64,000 nt of DNA, from NCBI GenBank assembly GCA_009667805.1, contig CM019066.1, positions 116,984,190 to 117,048,189 of the forward strand, in the 5' to 3' direction. The notes under the pieces were generated by a model. That model worked only from the letters and a program-made list of their open reading frames with translations. It had not been told where the DNA came from and did not search any database. Both the position numbers and the translations under genes were made by a program. Every line of letters begins with the position of its first letter. Position 1 is the stretch's first letter. The stretch comes from Leptobrachium leishanense. Taxonomy: Eukaryota; Chordata; Amphibia; Anura; Megophryidae. Below, piece after piece: positions 33,824 through 45,413 of the stretch.

Positions 33824-34620
33824 ATCGGGGATCTCTTCTGCATTCACAAAACCTCCACCGCTGAACTCTTCCACAATACCACAAAGGGGTTAAGGTGTGA
33901 AGGCACTTGCTGCCACCAAAGGCACAATATTTGGGTGCACTGACACCTGTACCAGATTTATATCATTTTAATTTTTTGGACCGCAGGGTCCAACCCTGCA
34001 CTCTTCCACAATACCACAGAGGGGTTACGGTGTGACAGCACTGTTGCCGACACTAAAGGCCCAATTTTAAAGCAAATATTGTTACTTTCATCCAAAGCCT
34101 GCATAAGTTTCACCATAATTTAGCCCAAAAAATCACTAAACTTGTTCTGCGTGTCCTAAAAGGTCTCCTTTTTTAATACAGACTGCCGCCCCCAGCAGTT
34201 GTTTATGAATAGATAAAGGAAAACTGTTTATGTCATTTTTTTGTTTTTAAATGTTTCTATACATCGTACAAATCCGCCACTTCAGAGGCAGGTTATGGGG
34301 ACCTCCTAGGCATGATATTTGAAGGAATTTTTCGTTTTTATTTTTAACCGTTATTTCATGGAAAACTCACTGTCACTTCAAAAAGTTTTTTTTTTAAAAC
34401 TTTTTGTCCTTGTTTCCTGTCCCCCAGGGCACTACCCGGACCCCCATACACCTTTTATGGCAAATATTTTGCATATATGCCCTCTTGCAGGGCACTCTAA
34501 AAACCGAACTTATGAGTCCCTTTGACTTGCATTGAATTCGGTTTGTGTTCGAACTCGAACTTTTGAAATTGTTCGTGTTCGAATGCGAACCGAACACGGG
34601 GGGTGTTCGGCTCATCCCTA

Positions 34621-34836
34621 CTTAAGAGCTCCCTATTATCATACCTCAATACAGAATGCACCTGTAAACATGTAACATAGTGACTATATACAGAATGCAC
34701 CTGTAAACAGGTAACATAGTGAATAGATTTATTTTCTGTTAATCTGTATAATTGTGCAATTTTTTTAATATTTTGCATTTTATTACTTTGTTGGTCTGTA
34801 ACACTGTAACAATATAATGTTGCTTAACCCAAGACA
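34621..34836 (+). pseudogene. non-LTR retrotransposon, C-terminal codons and tail
   Basis: After the hAT the LINE finishes as SSLLSYLNTECTCKHVT and a stop at about 34677, followed by a 3' UTR in which a segment (ACAGAATGCACCTGTAAACA) is duplicated at 34650 and 34689. This confirms that 20890-34679 is one LINE footprint of which most is inserted DNA. Confidence 0.75.
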
Positions 34837-34838
34837 TA

Positions 34839-35035
34839 CAGTTGCAAGAAAAAGTATGTGAACCCTTTGGGATTACGTGGAGTTTTGCATGAATTGGTCA
34901 TAAAATGTGCTCTGATCTTCATCTAAATCACAACAATTTGAAAAACACAGTCTGCTTAAAATAATACAACACAAACATTATATGTTTTCATGTTTTTATT
35001 GAACAGAACATGTAAACATTCACAGGGCAGGGCTG
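34839..35035. mobile_element. Tc1/mariner end, truncated
   Basis: After TA (34837-34838) comes CAGTTGCAAGAAAAAGTATG and GTGAACCCTTTGGGATTACG, a terminal repeat type common in vertebrate Tc1/mariner elements. Similarity fades near 35035 and no second end is present. Confidence 0.75.
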
Positions 35036-36265
35036 TGAAAGACCCCCTTGCAGCCCTATTCCTGTGCTGGACATACCAAGTAAAAGGATTGTCATTTGTT
35101 CTCACCCCTGTAGCTCCATGTGAAACAAAACACAATCAGAGGTTTTGGATTACTTGAATTTCACGGCACCTCTGGTCAGGTGAGTCCTAACTAATGAAAC
35201 CAAGAGTTGCTTTCTAAGCAACCGCATATTGTCATGCTGTTTCTCAGTCATGAGAGAGACCAGGAAAAATACCACTTTGGGATTAAAATGTAAAACACGG
35301 AAAGAGGCAGCAGCAATAATAACCTGGCTGGGGATACAACAAAATATACATATGTGCAGGAAAAACTGTTTTGCGCCTATTCTCTAACAGGACGGCTGCA
35401 TGGACCAGAAGTATGCAGTCTGCTTCATGTATAAGACATAACACGGTCTTCCTATTGTCAGTGAACGCTGATCACATGACACATATCACCAGCTGAACCC
35501 AATAAAGGGTGATATCCATATAGCCAGTGCCTCATCACTGAAGCCCTTAACCTGAAGAGAGTAAGACCTATGTGTTTATGCTCCTGTGAACCCCCCCTGT
35601 CTTCTCATCTGGACCCACGTGACTCTCAAGATCCACACCATCTCCAACCATCTTCATGTTTCCAGCAGTCCTGTATTTGGTCAGTGTTTAATCACGTCCC
35701 TCGATCCTCACCAGAACCATAGAGTACCATCTGTGTCCTGCTCCATAGCCCTCCTGCCTGCTGATCCTCCACTACCCTTCCCTGTGTATTTCTGTACTAC
35801 ACTGCACACTGGGCTCATATCCCCACATTCCAGTGCTACCCGGTACCGACCTTTGACAGGAAGAGTCTAAAATTCAGATTTTTTTGAAGCCTTCTAGATG
35901 GGTCCTGCTTTCAGAGACATGGCTCCTAACTCATTGTGTACACGCCAGTGCTGCAGCATGAAAGGGATTGCGACTTCCTCTCAGACATCGAATTCTCACA
36001 GATTTCAAAATCTGGAAGAATCTAAACTGGAATCCCAGGGGTCCTGAGCAATCCAGAATGGGGATGTTCAGCCTGTATTTGCCAATACTTCCATTGCAGC
36101 TACCTGAGGCTGACATGTCAGGGATGGGCAAATCCTACCGCCTGACTCCCGGGACTGGCAGTTTTGGGGGCCGGGCAGGAGGTTTCTTCCCCCCATTTAG
36201 CCCTGCTTCGGGCAAGCAGAGCAGGGTCTGAGCGGATACTGGAGTTTTTGCTGCTGAGCACCAAG
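35036..36265. other. unassigned, CT-rich in the middle
   Basis: 35560-35870 is CT-rich, in the style of the LTR-like sequence at 48400-48950, but no LTR ends were found. Frames here have no recognisable domain. Confidence 0.35.
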
Positions 36266-37006
36266 TCATAAAAACATAGAAAATGTCGGTAGATAAGAAC
36301 CTTTCGGCCCATCTAGTCTGCCCAATTACATGGATAGTTTACCTGGATTTATCTTTTATTTACTGTAGGATAGCCTTATGCCTATCCCATGCCTGCTTAA
36401 ATTCAATCACTGTTTTGGCCTCTACCACTTCTACTGGAAGGCTGTTCCATGTATCCACCACCCTCTAAGTAAAATAATGCTTCCTGATGTTACTTTTAAA
36501 CCTTTGCCCCTCTAATCTAAGATTATGTCCTCTTGTTTTGCTACTTTGTTTCCTTTTAAATATACTCCCTACCTCTACCTTATGGATTCCCTTTACATAT
36601 TTAAATGTTTCTATCATATCTCCTCTGTCTCGACTTTTTTCCAAGCTATACATGTTAAGATCATTAAGCCTTTCCTGGTAACTTTTCTCCTTCAAGCCGT
36701 ACACCATTTTAGTAGCCCTTCTCTGAACTCTCTCTAAGATGTCTATATCCTTCTGGAGATACGGTCTCCAGTACTGCACACAGTACTCCAAGTGAGGTCT
36801 CACCAGTGCTCTGTACAGTGGCATGAGCACTTCCCTTTTCCTACTGCTAATGCTCTATTACATTGACTACTTACCTTTAGATCCTGCAATAATAACCCCT
36901 AAATCCCTTTCCTCAGATGTTGAGGTTAGGACTGTATCAAATATTCTATATTCAGCCCTTGGGTTTTTACACCCCAGGTGTATTATCTTGCACTTATCCA
37001 CATTAA

Positions 37007-37433
37007 GGCTGGGGTCAGACCAGCGCACTTTTAACGTGCGTTCTGGCGCACATAATTTCGGCCGCACTAGCAGCAGATGACGGGCAATGACGGACAATAT
37101 ACGATGTACGGCCGCACAAAAGTCCGGCCGTGCAACGCAAGTGGAATTTGAACGCATTTTTCTGCGAACGCTGAACCGCTAGTACTGACGTACTGAGTGC
37201 GCAGCTGCGGCATAGCGGCGTGTTTGCGTGATTAGGAGATGTCAGACGCTGCTAATGTCCAGCCTACATAACGTCCAGACGCAAAAAGAGTTTTATTGAC
37301 GATCCGTACAAAATCACGCCCGAAAATGCGCGTCGTCTGACCGTTTTTGCGCATTCCGTGAAAAAATACGTCAATGCGTTCGGACGCACTTTTTCACGTT
37401 GGCGGGGAAAAATGCTTTCGTCTGACCCTAGCC
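37007..37433. mobile_element. Harbinger-like MITE, copy d
   Basis: Ends GGCTGGGGTCAGACC and CGTCTGACCCTAGCC, with target duplication TAA (37004-37006 and 37434-37436) inside the CR1 frame. Length 427 bp, against 426 for copy a. Confidence 0.9.
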
Positions 37434-38149
37434 TAAAACTCAATTGCCACAGCTCCGACCATTTTTTAGTTTACCTAAATCATTTGTCATTTGGCGGATC
37501 CCTCCAGGAACGTCAACCCTGTTGCAAATATTTGTGTCATCGGCAAAAAGACATACTTTACCATTTATACCTTCTGCAAAATCACTAATAAAAATATTAA
37601 AGAGAATGGGTCCAAATACGTACCCCACTTGCGCCGAATAAACTTCTTTTACCACAACCTTCTGTTGCGTGTCACTCAGCCACTGCCTAATCCATTCAAC
37701 AATATTGGAATCCAAGCTCAAAGATTGCTATTTATTGATAAGCCTTCTATGCAGAACAGTATCAAAAGCCTTACTGAAATCTAAATAAGCAATGTCTACT
37801 GCACCACCTTTGTCTATTATTTTTGTTACCCAATCAAAAAAATCAATAAAATTAGTTTGGCATGATCTCCCTGAGGTAAACCCATGTTGTTTCTGATCCT
37901 GTAATCTATGTGTAATCTATGTACAGAATGTTCATAAGTATGTATATTTTATGCAGTGTTTTTTTTTTTTCAGCCGGTACTTGCCGATACGGAGTACTGG
38001 CACCTACCGGCTGAGTACCGGCACTTTAAAAAAAAATATGTTGCAGGAATGCAGGTTCCCGCTGTGGGCAGCCGAGGCTGCTAGCGGAATGCATTATCAG
38101 CATTCTGCTAGCAGCCACTCGACTGGCTGCATTCCCCCGAGTGCCGCAT

Positions 38150-38335
38150 GTACCGTAATGTGCCTCCTCGCGCGGCCGCTTCCTCAGTCCTCTGAAGGCT
38201 GTGATGCAGTCTATGCTGAGATCTCGTGAGATCTCGCGAGAGCGTGTCCCAGCCTTCAGAAGACTGAGGAGGCGGCTGCGTGCAGGAGCTCTCATGAGCT
38301 GCTCGGAGGAACACACGGTCCTGAGGCTAGGTAAG
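38150..38335 (+). promoter_or_regulatory. CpG palindrome centred on TCTCGCGAGA, with splice donor
   Basis: Arms GCGCGGCCGCTTCCTCAGTC..CTGAAGGCTG and CAGCCTTCAGAAGACTGAGG..GGCGGCTGCG face each other around ATCTCGTGAGATCTCGCGAG (TCTCGCGAGA at 38232-38241). A perfect donor consensus CTAG|GTAAGT sits at 38327-38336, followed at once by the minisatellite. Function is inferred. Confidence 0.45.
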
Positions 38336-38338
38336 TAT

Positions 38339-38608
38339 AATTCTGGGGGTCCCTGTCTGGCTATAATGAATTCTGGGGGCATGTGTCTGGCTATAATAAT
38401 TCTGGGGGCATGTGTCTGGCTATAATTAATTCTGGGGGCATGTGTCTGGCTATAATTAATTCTGGGGGTCTCTGTCTGGCTATAAATAATTCTGGGGGTC
38501 CCTGCCTGGCTATAATTGATTCTGGGGGCATGTGTCTGGCTATAACTAAATCTGGGGGTCCCGGTCTGACTATAATTAATTCTGGGGGCATGTGTCTGGC
38601 TATAATTA
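38339..38608 (+). repeat. 30-bp minisatellite
   Basis: Nine units of ATTCTGGGGGCATGTGTCTG-type with a GCTATAATTA tail. Because 30 is divisible by three, all frames stay open through it, which explains the long minus-strand frame fused to CR1 RT in this region. Confidence 0.95.
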
Positions 38609-39960
38609 ATGTCTACTGCACCACCTTTGTCTATTATTTCTGTTACCCAATCAAAAAAATCAGTAAGATTAGTTTGGCATGATCTCCCTGAGGTAAACCC
38701 ATGTTGTTTCTGATCTTGTAATCTATGTGTTTTTAGATGTTCAACAATCCTTTCCTTTAACATGGTTTCCATTAATTTCCCCACTACTGACGTAAGACTA
38801 ACTGGCCTATAGTTCCCTGATTCCTCCCTACTACCCTTCTTGTAAATGGGCACAACATTTGCTAATTTCCAGTCTTCTGGGACGACTCCCGTTAACAGAT
38901 TTATTTAACCAATACTTGTTAACGGTTTTGCTATTACACCACTGAGCTCTTTTAATAACTTAGGGTGGATCTTATCAGGCCCCATTGACTTATTTGTTGT
39001 TACTTTAGACAGCTGCTGTAGAACCTCCTCCTCTGTAAATTCATATGTAAATGTCTCTTTAGTGTTTCCTCCTAACTGAGGTCCCTTTCCTTCCTTTTAT
39101 TCTGCAAAGACTGAACAAAAATATTCATTGAGGCAGTCAGCGAGACTTTTATCCTCTTCTACATACCTTCCTTCCTTTGTTTTTAATCTAACTAATCCTT
39201 GTTTTACTTTTCTTTCCTCGTTTATGTATCTAAAAAATGTTTTGTCCCCCTTTTTTACTGACTGAGCTATTTTCTCTTCTGCGTGTGCTTTGGAAGCTCT
39301 TATAAATTGCTTTGCCTCTTTCTGCCTAATCTTATAGGTTTGCCTATCTTCTTCACTCTGAGTTTTTTATAATTATTGAATGCTATCTTTTTGTTCTTCA
39401 CTATTTTGGCCACTTCTGTAGAGTACCACAGTGGTTTCTTCACTTTTTTGTTTTTGCTAACAAGCCGAATGCAATTGCCTGTGGCCTTCAATAATGCCTC
39501 CTTTAAATAATCACATTTCTCCTGGACTCCCTTTAAACTCCTCCAATCTGATAATGACTCATTCACACAAAATCCCATTTTAGAAAAATCAGTTTTTTTA
39601 AAGTCTAAAACTTTTGGTTTTGTGTGGTGCGGCTCCATCCCTGTTCTTATATTAACCCACACTGCCTGGTGATCACTAGATCCCAAATTTTCACTTACAA
39701 CAACGTCTAATACCAAACCTCCATTTGTGAGTATTAAATCCAATACGGCCTCTTTATGGGTCGGCTCCTCAACTACTTGTGTTAGAGATAATCCCAGTAG
39801 GGAGTTTAGAATATTGGTACTCCTGGTGCACACAGCTATTTTGGTTTTCCAGTTCACATCAGGAAGACTAAAGTCCCCCATGATGATAACTTCCCCCTTC
39901 ATTGTCATTTTGGCTATTTCCTCAAACAGCAGATACCAGTCCTTCTGGTATCTTGTAGTG

Positions 39961-40255
39961 CCCTGCACTGTGTGGACGTGTGCAGAGCATCCTGGGGATT
40001 TCCTCCCCATTGCAGAGGACACTCCACGCCCATTGTGTTCTGTTCCTGCTCGATGCAAATCTGGCTTCGAGCAGGGTGGTCAGCCCAGCCCTCTCTGTGG
40101 GACTGCCCTACAAGGACAATTGAGTTATCGTTGGAAAGGCCAGAGTCCGGCCTTTCCAATGATATGCAACATGACCACATAGTTTGGAAATATAAAAAAA
40201 TTTAATGATATATATTCCTTTTTTTTTGTTCTAAAGGCAGCATCCCCCCTTTAAC
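39961..40255. mobile_element. hairpin-rich fragment, TTAA-MITE-like
   Basis: TTGGAAAGGCCAGAGTCCGGCCTTTCCAATGATA at 40131-40163 is a hairpin of the kind seen in TTAA MITEs (compare ATCGTTGGAACGGCC at 8374). It is followed by an A/T run and CAGCATCCCCCCTTT. Ends are not identified. Confidence 0.4.
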
Positions 40256-40419
40256 AATGTTGCTGCATTAATTTATATATTTTAAATATTTTAATATGTT
40301 TATTTTATATATATTTTAATGTTATTTATATTATAACTTTAATTAAATTTGAATAATACACTACATTTAATAAATAATTTAATTAATATAATTCAAATAA
40401 ACAGCATAATTGCTTTTGA

Positions 40420-40865
40420 GTGTTATTGCTGTGGAGCTCTGTGATATGCTCATACACACTGCACATTCCTGAGTTTTATTGCCGTGGAGCTGTGTGATAT
40501 GTTCATACACATCACTGGGAGTTTTATTGCTGTGGAGCTCTGCGATACACTCACACACCGCACATTACTGGGAGATCTATTGCTGTGTGTTACGCTCATT
40601 CACACCGCTCATTACTGTGATCTGTAATGTGTGGGTTGTAGGAGTGTAAGAAAACTGAAATGCAATAAGTGTTGTATTTAAACTAAATACCTGTGTTTGT
40701 TGATCGCATTATATGTTTGTTCGCTTTTAAGAATAAAGACCTAATGCTATTTTGTAGAAATATATTTCTTATCTGGACATGTAGATTGTCATGAGGGACA
40801 AGTAGATCGAGCTACCACTTTAGTCCATTGGACAAGTAGATTTTTAAAAATTTCCATAGCCCTGC
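40420..40865. mobile_element. right part of a hAT-like element with tandem repeats
   Basis: Four units of about 52 bp (GCTGTGGAGCTCTGTGATAT..ACTCATACACACC) at 40425-40620 resemble 60080-60160 in the hAT at 59413. The block ends with ACTTTAGTCCATTGGACAAG..AAATTTCCATAGCCCTG near 40865, a hAT-like terminus. The left end was not found. Confidence 0.5.
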
Positions 40866-40870
40866 ATGTA

Positions 40871-42171
40871 CATCTTAGATTTGCTTTAGTTGGCTGGAAA
40901 TCTGCATATAGTAAACACAACCTAGTCTCCGGTGATGTACTATATCAGATATATAAGAATAATTAAGTAAAGTCCGATATTAGTTTCTAAACCACAATAT
41001 TTGGGACCAAATAATGTTTGCAAGACATTTGTCTTGCCTATGTCATAGTCTAACCATGTGTTATTAGAACATGCTACTACTCAAGATGTCTCAACTAAAG
41101 ATGTCTCAACTAAAGATGTCTCATGCAAAAGAACAATGTGCTGTATATGTTAAACTGTACCATTTTACTTTATTATTTGATGAACTTTGTTGACCTTTTT
41201 CATGTTTCGACATCGCTATTCCTAATATCTATTCCCTAAAACTAATAAATGACACACCTTTCACAAAGTCTGGTAGAAATGTTTATCAGCTTAATTTAAA
41301 ATAATAATGGGTTAAGATAATATTGTCCTGTCTTACTGTTCATGATGAAATCCTATTAAATTATAGAGAGGCACACAAGTTGAGCTTTAGTGGAGAAGGT
41401 TAGCAATGACGATGAAGAAAGAATGTCTGTGGTTTTGACTATTGAGAAATTGAGGGGAAAAAACGTGGGACATTAAATGACGAAAATGTATGCACTTGGG
41501 TTAGAAGATCAGAATGGAATTATTTGAGGAATATTGTGTCACTGGATCACAACTGCAGAATGGGTCAGAGTTGTGGAGTGCTTTGTAAAAAGCAGATAAT
41601 CAATTTAAATTTCCCTTTTGAATGAATCACCCAGAACTTTGCAGAGTGGTTAGCAAATGAAGAAAAATGGATAAGAATTAAGTGCCAAAAAGGCCATATT
41701 GATTAGCCTGTAGAGTGCAGAAAATCACATTACTTTAATTTCCATTAAACATATCTACACTTACTCTCTCTAAGATGTATCAAGGACTAACCAGAAGCAT
41801 TGTGTAAAATATCATAACCCGATCGATACCAATAGGAAACATGAAACATGTGAAACAGTGGATCAGATCAAATTATTCCCAAAATCCAGAAGCCTTGTGT
41901 GACCAAGGGTGTTGGTATAGATTTTGGTTTTTTAAAACCGCTTTATTAGAGGGGCATGTAAATTCAGATCTACCGGTGTGTACATGATTATAAAAATGTA
42001 CAATCAGCCCATAAAGCAGCTGTCCCTTAACAATTTTCATACCGTTAAAAAAGTGGAGAAAAGGCAGAAAGAAGGTCAGTCCATGGGAGAAGAGGAAAAA
42101 GAAAAAAAAGTATGTACACACCACAGCACTTAAGCAGTAACTCAGGAACTGAATCATCAACCTTTGTAAGT
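40871..42171. other. AT-rich, mostly unassigned
   Basis: Only a triple 17-bp repeat AAGATGTCTCAACTAA at 41092-41134 stands out. No gene or transposon end recognised. Confidence 0.4.
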
Positions 42172-42179
42172 ATTCAAAT

Positions 42180-45100
42180 TAGACATGTGCAATTAATTTC
42201 ATCCCGAATTCAAATTCTGATGAAAATCACCATTTTCGTATTTCATTTCTGAAAATGAAAAGTTGGCCGCCCGAATTTTTGGATCGTTCTGAAATTTCAA
42301 ATTGATATAAACCACGTAAATGAAATTGATTCAGAAATGGATCCGAAATTATAAAAAAAAGGAACAAACATCTTACGAAATGCTGAAAAAAACGGAACAA
42401 AAAGATCAAAAACGAATAGAATTTGGAATGAAATCATCTGAAATAAGAAAAACACAGAACCAAATGATCTGAAAGGAAAAAAAACCATAACAAAATGATT
42501 TAAAACAAATAAAAACAGAAATAACTTATAAAAATACCAGCCGGTACCAAAATAATCCCATAGGTTTCAATGTTAAGAAAATCCCTGTGTTTATTAAACT
42601 GTTAATTTTTTTCAGCTGCAGCAATTTATTTATTCTTTTGGATTTTTAGGCATTTTTCAGGAATTTTTGGTTTAAAGTTTAGGTTTCCTAAATTATTTTA
42701 AAGAAACAAGGCTTTTTTCCACCATAGGTTTCATTGTTAAAAAAATCCCTGTGTTTATTAAATATTTATTAAACCGTTTAGTATTTTCACTTGCAGCAGT
42801 AAGCCATTTTGTTTATTTTTTAGAATTTGGCATTTTTCGGGTTGATTTTAAGGTTTCATAATTTATTTTAAATGTAATAACCAGGTTTTTTTTTTCTTTG
42901 CTGAATTCAGCTGTACTATTTTCTCACGGTCTGTCTGCGTTCAGCAACGAATTGGATGGATACATTGTTTCAGAACCATGGACAACTCTGAGCGAGCCTT
43001 AGCGTTGGTCCTGTAAGTGAAACAACATAGTATGATACTATCAGGGTAATTCAAAGAGAATCGAAAAGTCACCGCACGTTTGGTGACTTTTCGTTCTCTT
43101 CAATTCGGTTTGTTTTGCCGATCCCATTTCGGTGACCCTGCGGTGTATTCAGCAAGCACCACAGGGTCCCCGAATTGCAGGGAAAGGCCTCCGCAAACCC
43201 GATCAAAACTAACCGCAAAAGCCTGCGAATGCACACCGAAAACCCGCAAAACATTTGGATTAACTCGCCGAAAACGCTGGAAAAACCCAAGCAGGAGCTG
43301 ATCACAAGCAGCGAAGCCACCGGAACAAGCCGACACCGCAGACGAAGGCAGCGAATAAATTAGAAAAACAGTTTGCTTGAATGTTTGAAAAGTGAAACTC
43401 TGTTTGCAAAGAAACTACTGAGCGAAAATGTCTGAAATTTACATATGAGGTCCAAGGAATGATAATAAAAGGGCGGTTACAGAAAGAAGAAGTAAACGTA
43501 AAAAAAATAAAAAAATCAGACTTTTTTTAAAAAGAAAAATCCAGAAAAATGCTTAAAATATCCTAAAAAAATCTATAAAAAAAGAGGCTCTTTACTGCAG
43601 AATTTTATAATGAACGCTTTATTAGATATTGAATTAAAACGGGAATATTTTTAACATTGAAGCCTATGGGATTCGCCTGAATAAACCTGCCAAATTAAAC
43701 CACTGAATTGCTGTGACGGTGAGCCCCCCATAGGGTGATGGGGAGCCTTTTAAGGTGCGGAGGTTGAAGCCTTTAGGACAGGTATATGGTATAGCTGCCA
43801 GTGACAGAGTCAAGCACAGTACTTTTTACAAACAGATACTGACTGATGATCCAGACACTCCCAGCCAGAGAGTACAGATAAAGCCCTGAGAACCACTCAA
43901 CAGCAAATTGGCTTCGTGGCCAAATGCCTGCTGAGTGAAACAGCTTAAATTATAAATAGACAGAATATTCCTGAAGGGACAGAATGAATTTTACAAGCTG
44001 CAGGGCAGCACTCAATGCTGATACAATAGTACAGACTGATGATCCAGACACTCCCAGTCAGGGAGTACAGATAAGGTCCTGAGTACCACTCAACAGCAAG
44101 TTGGCTTCGTGGCCAAATGCCTGCTGAGTGAAACAGATTAATTTATAAACAGAAAGAATATTCCTGAAGGGACAGACAAGGTTAATGCTAGAGAGAGGTC
44201 CAAGAATCCAAGCCAGAAGGTCATACACAGAATATCAGAAATATAACTTCAGGGAACAGACAAGAGAGTAATCCAAACACAAGAGCCAGAGGGTCATACA
44301 CGGAATATCAGAACAAGAATTTCAACAACACATGAACTAGGTAGAATTTGGTCTATCCTGATCCAAGGATCAAGGAAAATCCTGGCCCTACATATAGGGC
44401 TGAACAGGTCATATGACCGCAGACCAATTAGTCCAACAGATGGTCTGCAAAGCCTGAAAACCAAAATCCAGGAATCCATGCTACCACCAGCAGGGGGCAG
44501 GGCCGAGATGAGACAATTGCAGGGCATTTCAGGAACCTTTCACTGCTGGTTTGTGCTCTCTGAATAGACGAAGCATTGCTTTTTTATGGGGATTTCACTG
44601 CCCTCGAACAAGCACCGAACAGGCACCGTATGTGCAGGCAATTCGCCAGGATTTGGCGAATTGCCTGCTCTCTGGATAGCCGAATGGCCAAGACATTTTC
44701 AGCGTTCGGTTATCTTTCTCCAGCCATTCGGATCTCTTTTGGATAACCCTGTATGTTAGACTTTCAGGAGTCAGGACCAAGGCTAAGGCTCACAGAGCTC
44801 TCCATGGTTTTGACACAACTTATTCACTTCATTGCTGAACGCAGATGGACTGTGAGAAAATAGTACAGCTGCATTCAGCAAAGAAAAAACACACCTCGTT
44901 ATTACATTTAAAATAAATTCTGAAACCCTAAAATAAACCCAAAAAATCCTGAAAAATGCCTAAAAATCCTAAAAGAATAAATAATTAAAATGGCTTATTG
45001 CTGCAAGTGAAAATAATAAATACTTTAATAAATATTTAATAAACATGGGGATTTTTTTAACATTTGAAACCTAAGGTGGAAAAAAGCCTTGTTTCTTTCA

Positions 45101-45405
45101 TTTTCAGGCTTTTATTTTATTGGTAATAAATCTGTTTCCCATTCTGGAAAAAAACAAAAAAAGAAATAACTTATAAAAACGAAATACAAATCAATCCAAA
45201 ATACAAAGCAACTTACAAAAACGAAAAAGTAAGGGATCTGAAAAACAAAATAACCCATAAAAAGGAAAACAAATCAATCCATAATTCTGAATCGAGATGG
45301 AACGAAATGACACAGAAACTGTCCGAAATGACCCGAAATGGAAAAAAGTCCAGAAAAAACCCCGAAATGAAATGAGAAAAAAAAAAAAAGCCATGCACAT
45401 CTTTA
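42180..45405. mobile_element. hAT element (TAGACATGTGCA ends)
   Basis: Left TAGACATGTGCAATTAATTTC and right GCCATGCACATCTTTA are an imperfect inverted repeat. The 8-bp flanks ATTCAAAT (42172-42179) and ATTCACAT (45406-45413) match at 7 of 8. Subterminal regions are filled with GAAATGA/TCATTTC-type words. It contains the inner element at 43042-44751. No transposase. Confidence 0.85.
43042..44751. mobile_element. CAGGGT(A/T)ATTC-type element inside the hAT
   Basis: Left CAGGGTAATTCAAAGAGAA and right ATCTCTTTTGGATAACCCTG are inverted, flanked by TAT (43039-43041 and 44752-44754). The interior contains a direct repeat of about 145 bp (43836-43985 and 44036-44180, starting ACTGATGATCCAGACACTCC) and an inverted fragment (43550-43690) like the subterminal region of the TAGGGATGAGC hATs (compare 27530-27660). 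Confidence 0.7.
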
Positions 45406-45413
45406 ATTCACAT

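Larger units (their letters stand above)
28194..34620 (+). mobile_element. hAT element with transposase relic (parent of the TAGGGATGAGC family)
   Basis: Ends TAGGGATGAGCGGTTCGG and GTGTTCGGCTCATCCCTA. The exact 8-bp target duplication CTTAAGAG is at 28186-28193 and 34621-34628. Order: terminal GTTCG repeats, 5' leader with a 73-bp minisatellite (interrupted by a solo LTR at 28557-29630), transposase relic to 33823, 3' region with two inverted-type repeats (ACCTCCACCGCTGAACTC and similar), and the right end. It inserted into the LINE tail at 28193/34629. Confidence 0.95.
37917..38608 (+). mobile_element. DNA element fragment with CGCG palindrome and 30-bp minisatellite
   Basis: CAGTGTTTTTTTTTTTTTTC (37963-37982) followed by AGCCGGTAC, CTACCGGCTGAG and further CCGGTAC/GTACCGGC words looks like a hAT-type left end. 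The right end is missing and the sequence stops inside the minisatellite. It is bounded by a direct duplication of CR1 sequence (37794-37916 and 38609-38727) instead of a short target site. Confidence 0.65.
36266..39960 (-). pseudogene. CR1 LINE, endonuclease C-terminus to 3' end
   Basis: Read on the minus strand. APE endonuclease end: IIMGDFSLPDVNWKTK (about 39840-39890), VVEEPTHKEAVLDLILTN and LGSSDHQAVWV (about 39650-39690). RT start: NYRPVSLTSVVGKLMETMLK (about 38750-38820) and QHGFTSGRSC. RT core: SLDSNIVEWIRQWLSDTQQK and the FADDTN catalytic box (about 37535). C-terminal block: ALVRPHLEYCVQYWRP, ILERVQRRATKMVYGL, SRDRGDMIETFKYVKGI, SKTRGHNLRLEGQRFK. The 3' end reads GATGGGCCGAAAGGTTCTTA and a TCTATG-type tail, diagnostic for CR1. 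The frame is broken in several places and by insertions at 37007-37433 and about 37917-38608. 5'-truncated at about 39960. Confidence 0.93.

Noticed and set aside
38026..38853. 275-codon minus-strand ORF
   Set aside because: Only its first ~80 codons are CR1 reverse transcriptase. The rest is read-through of a 30-bp minisatellite and a MITE, not a fusion protein.
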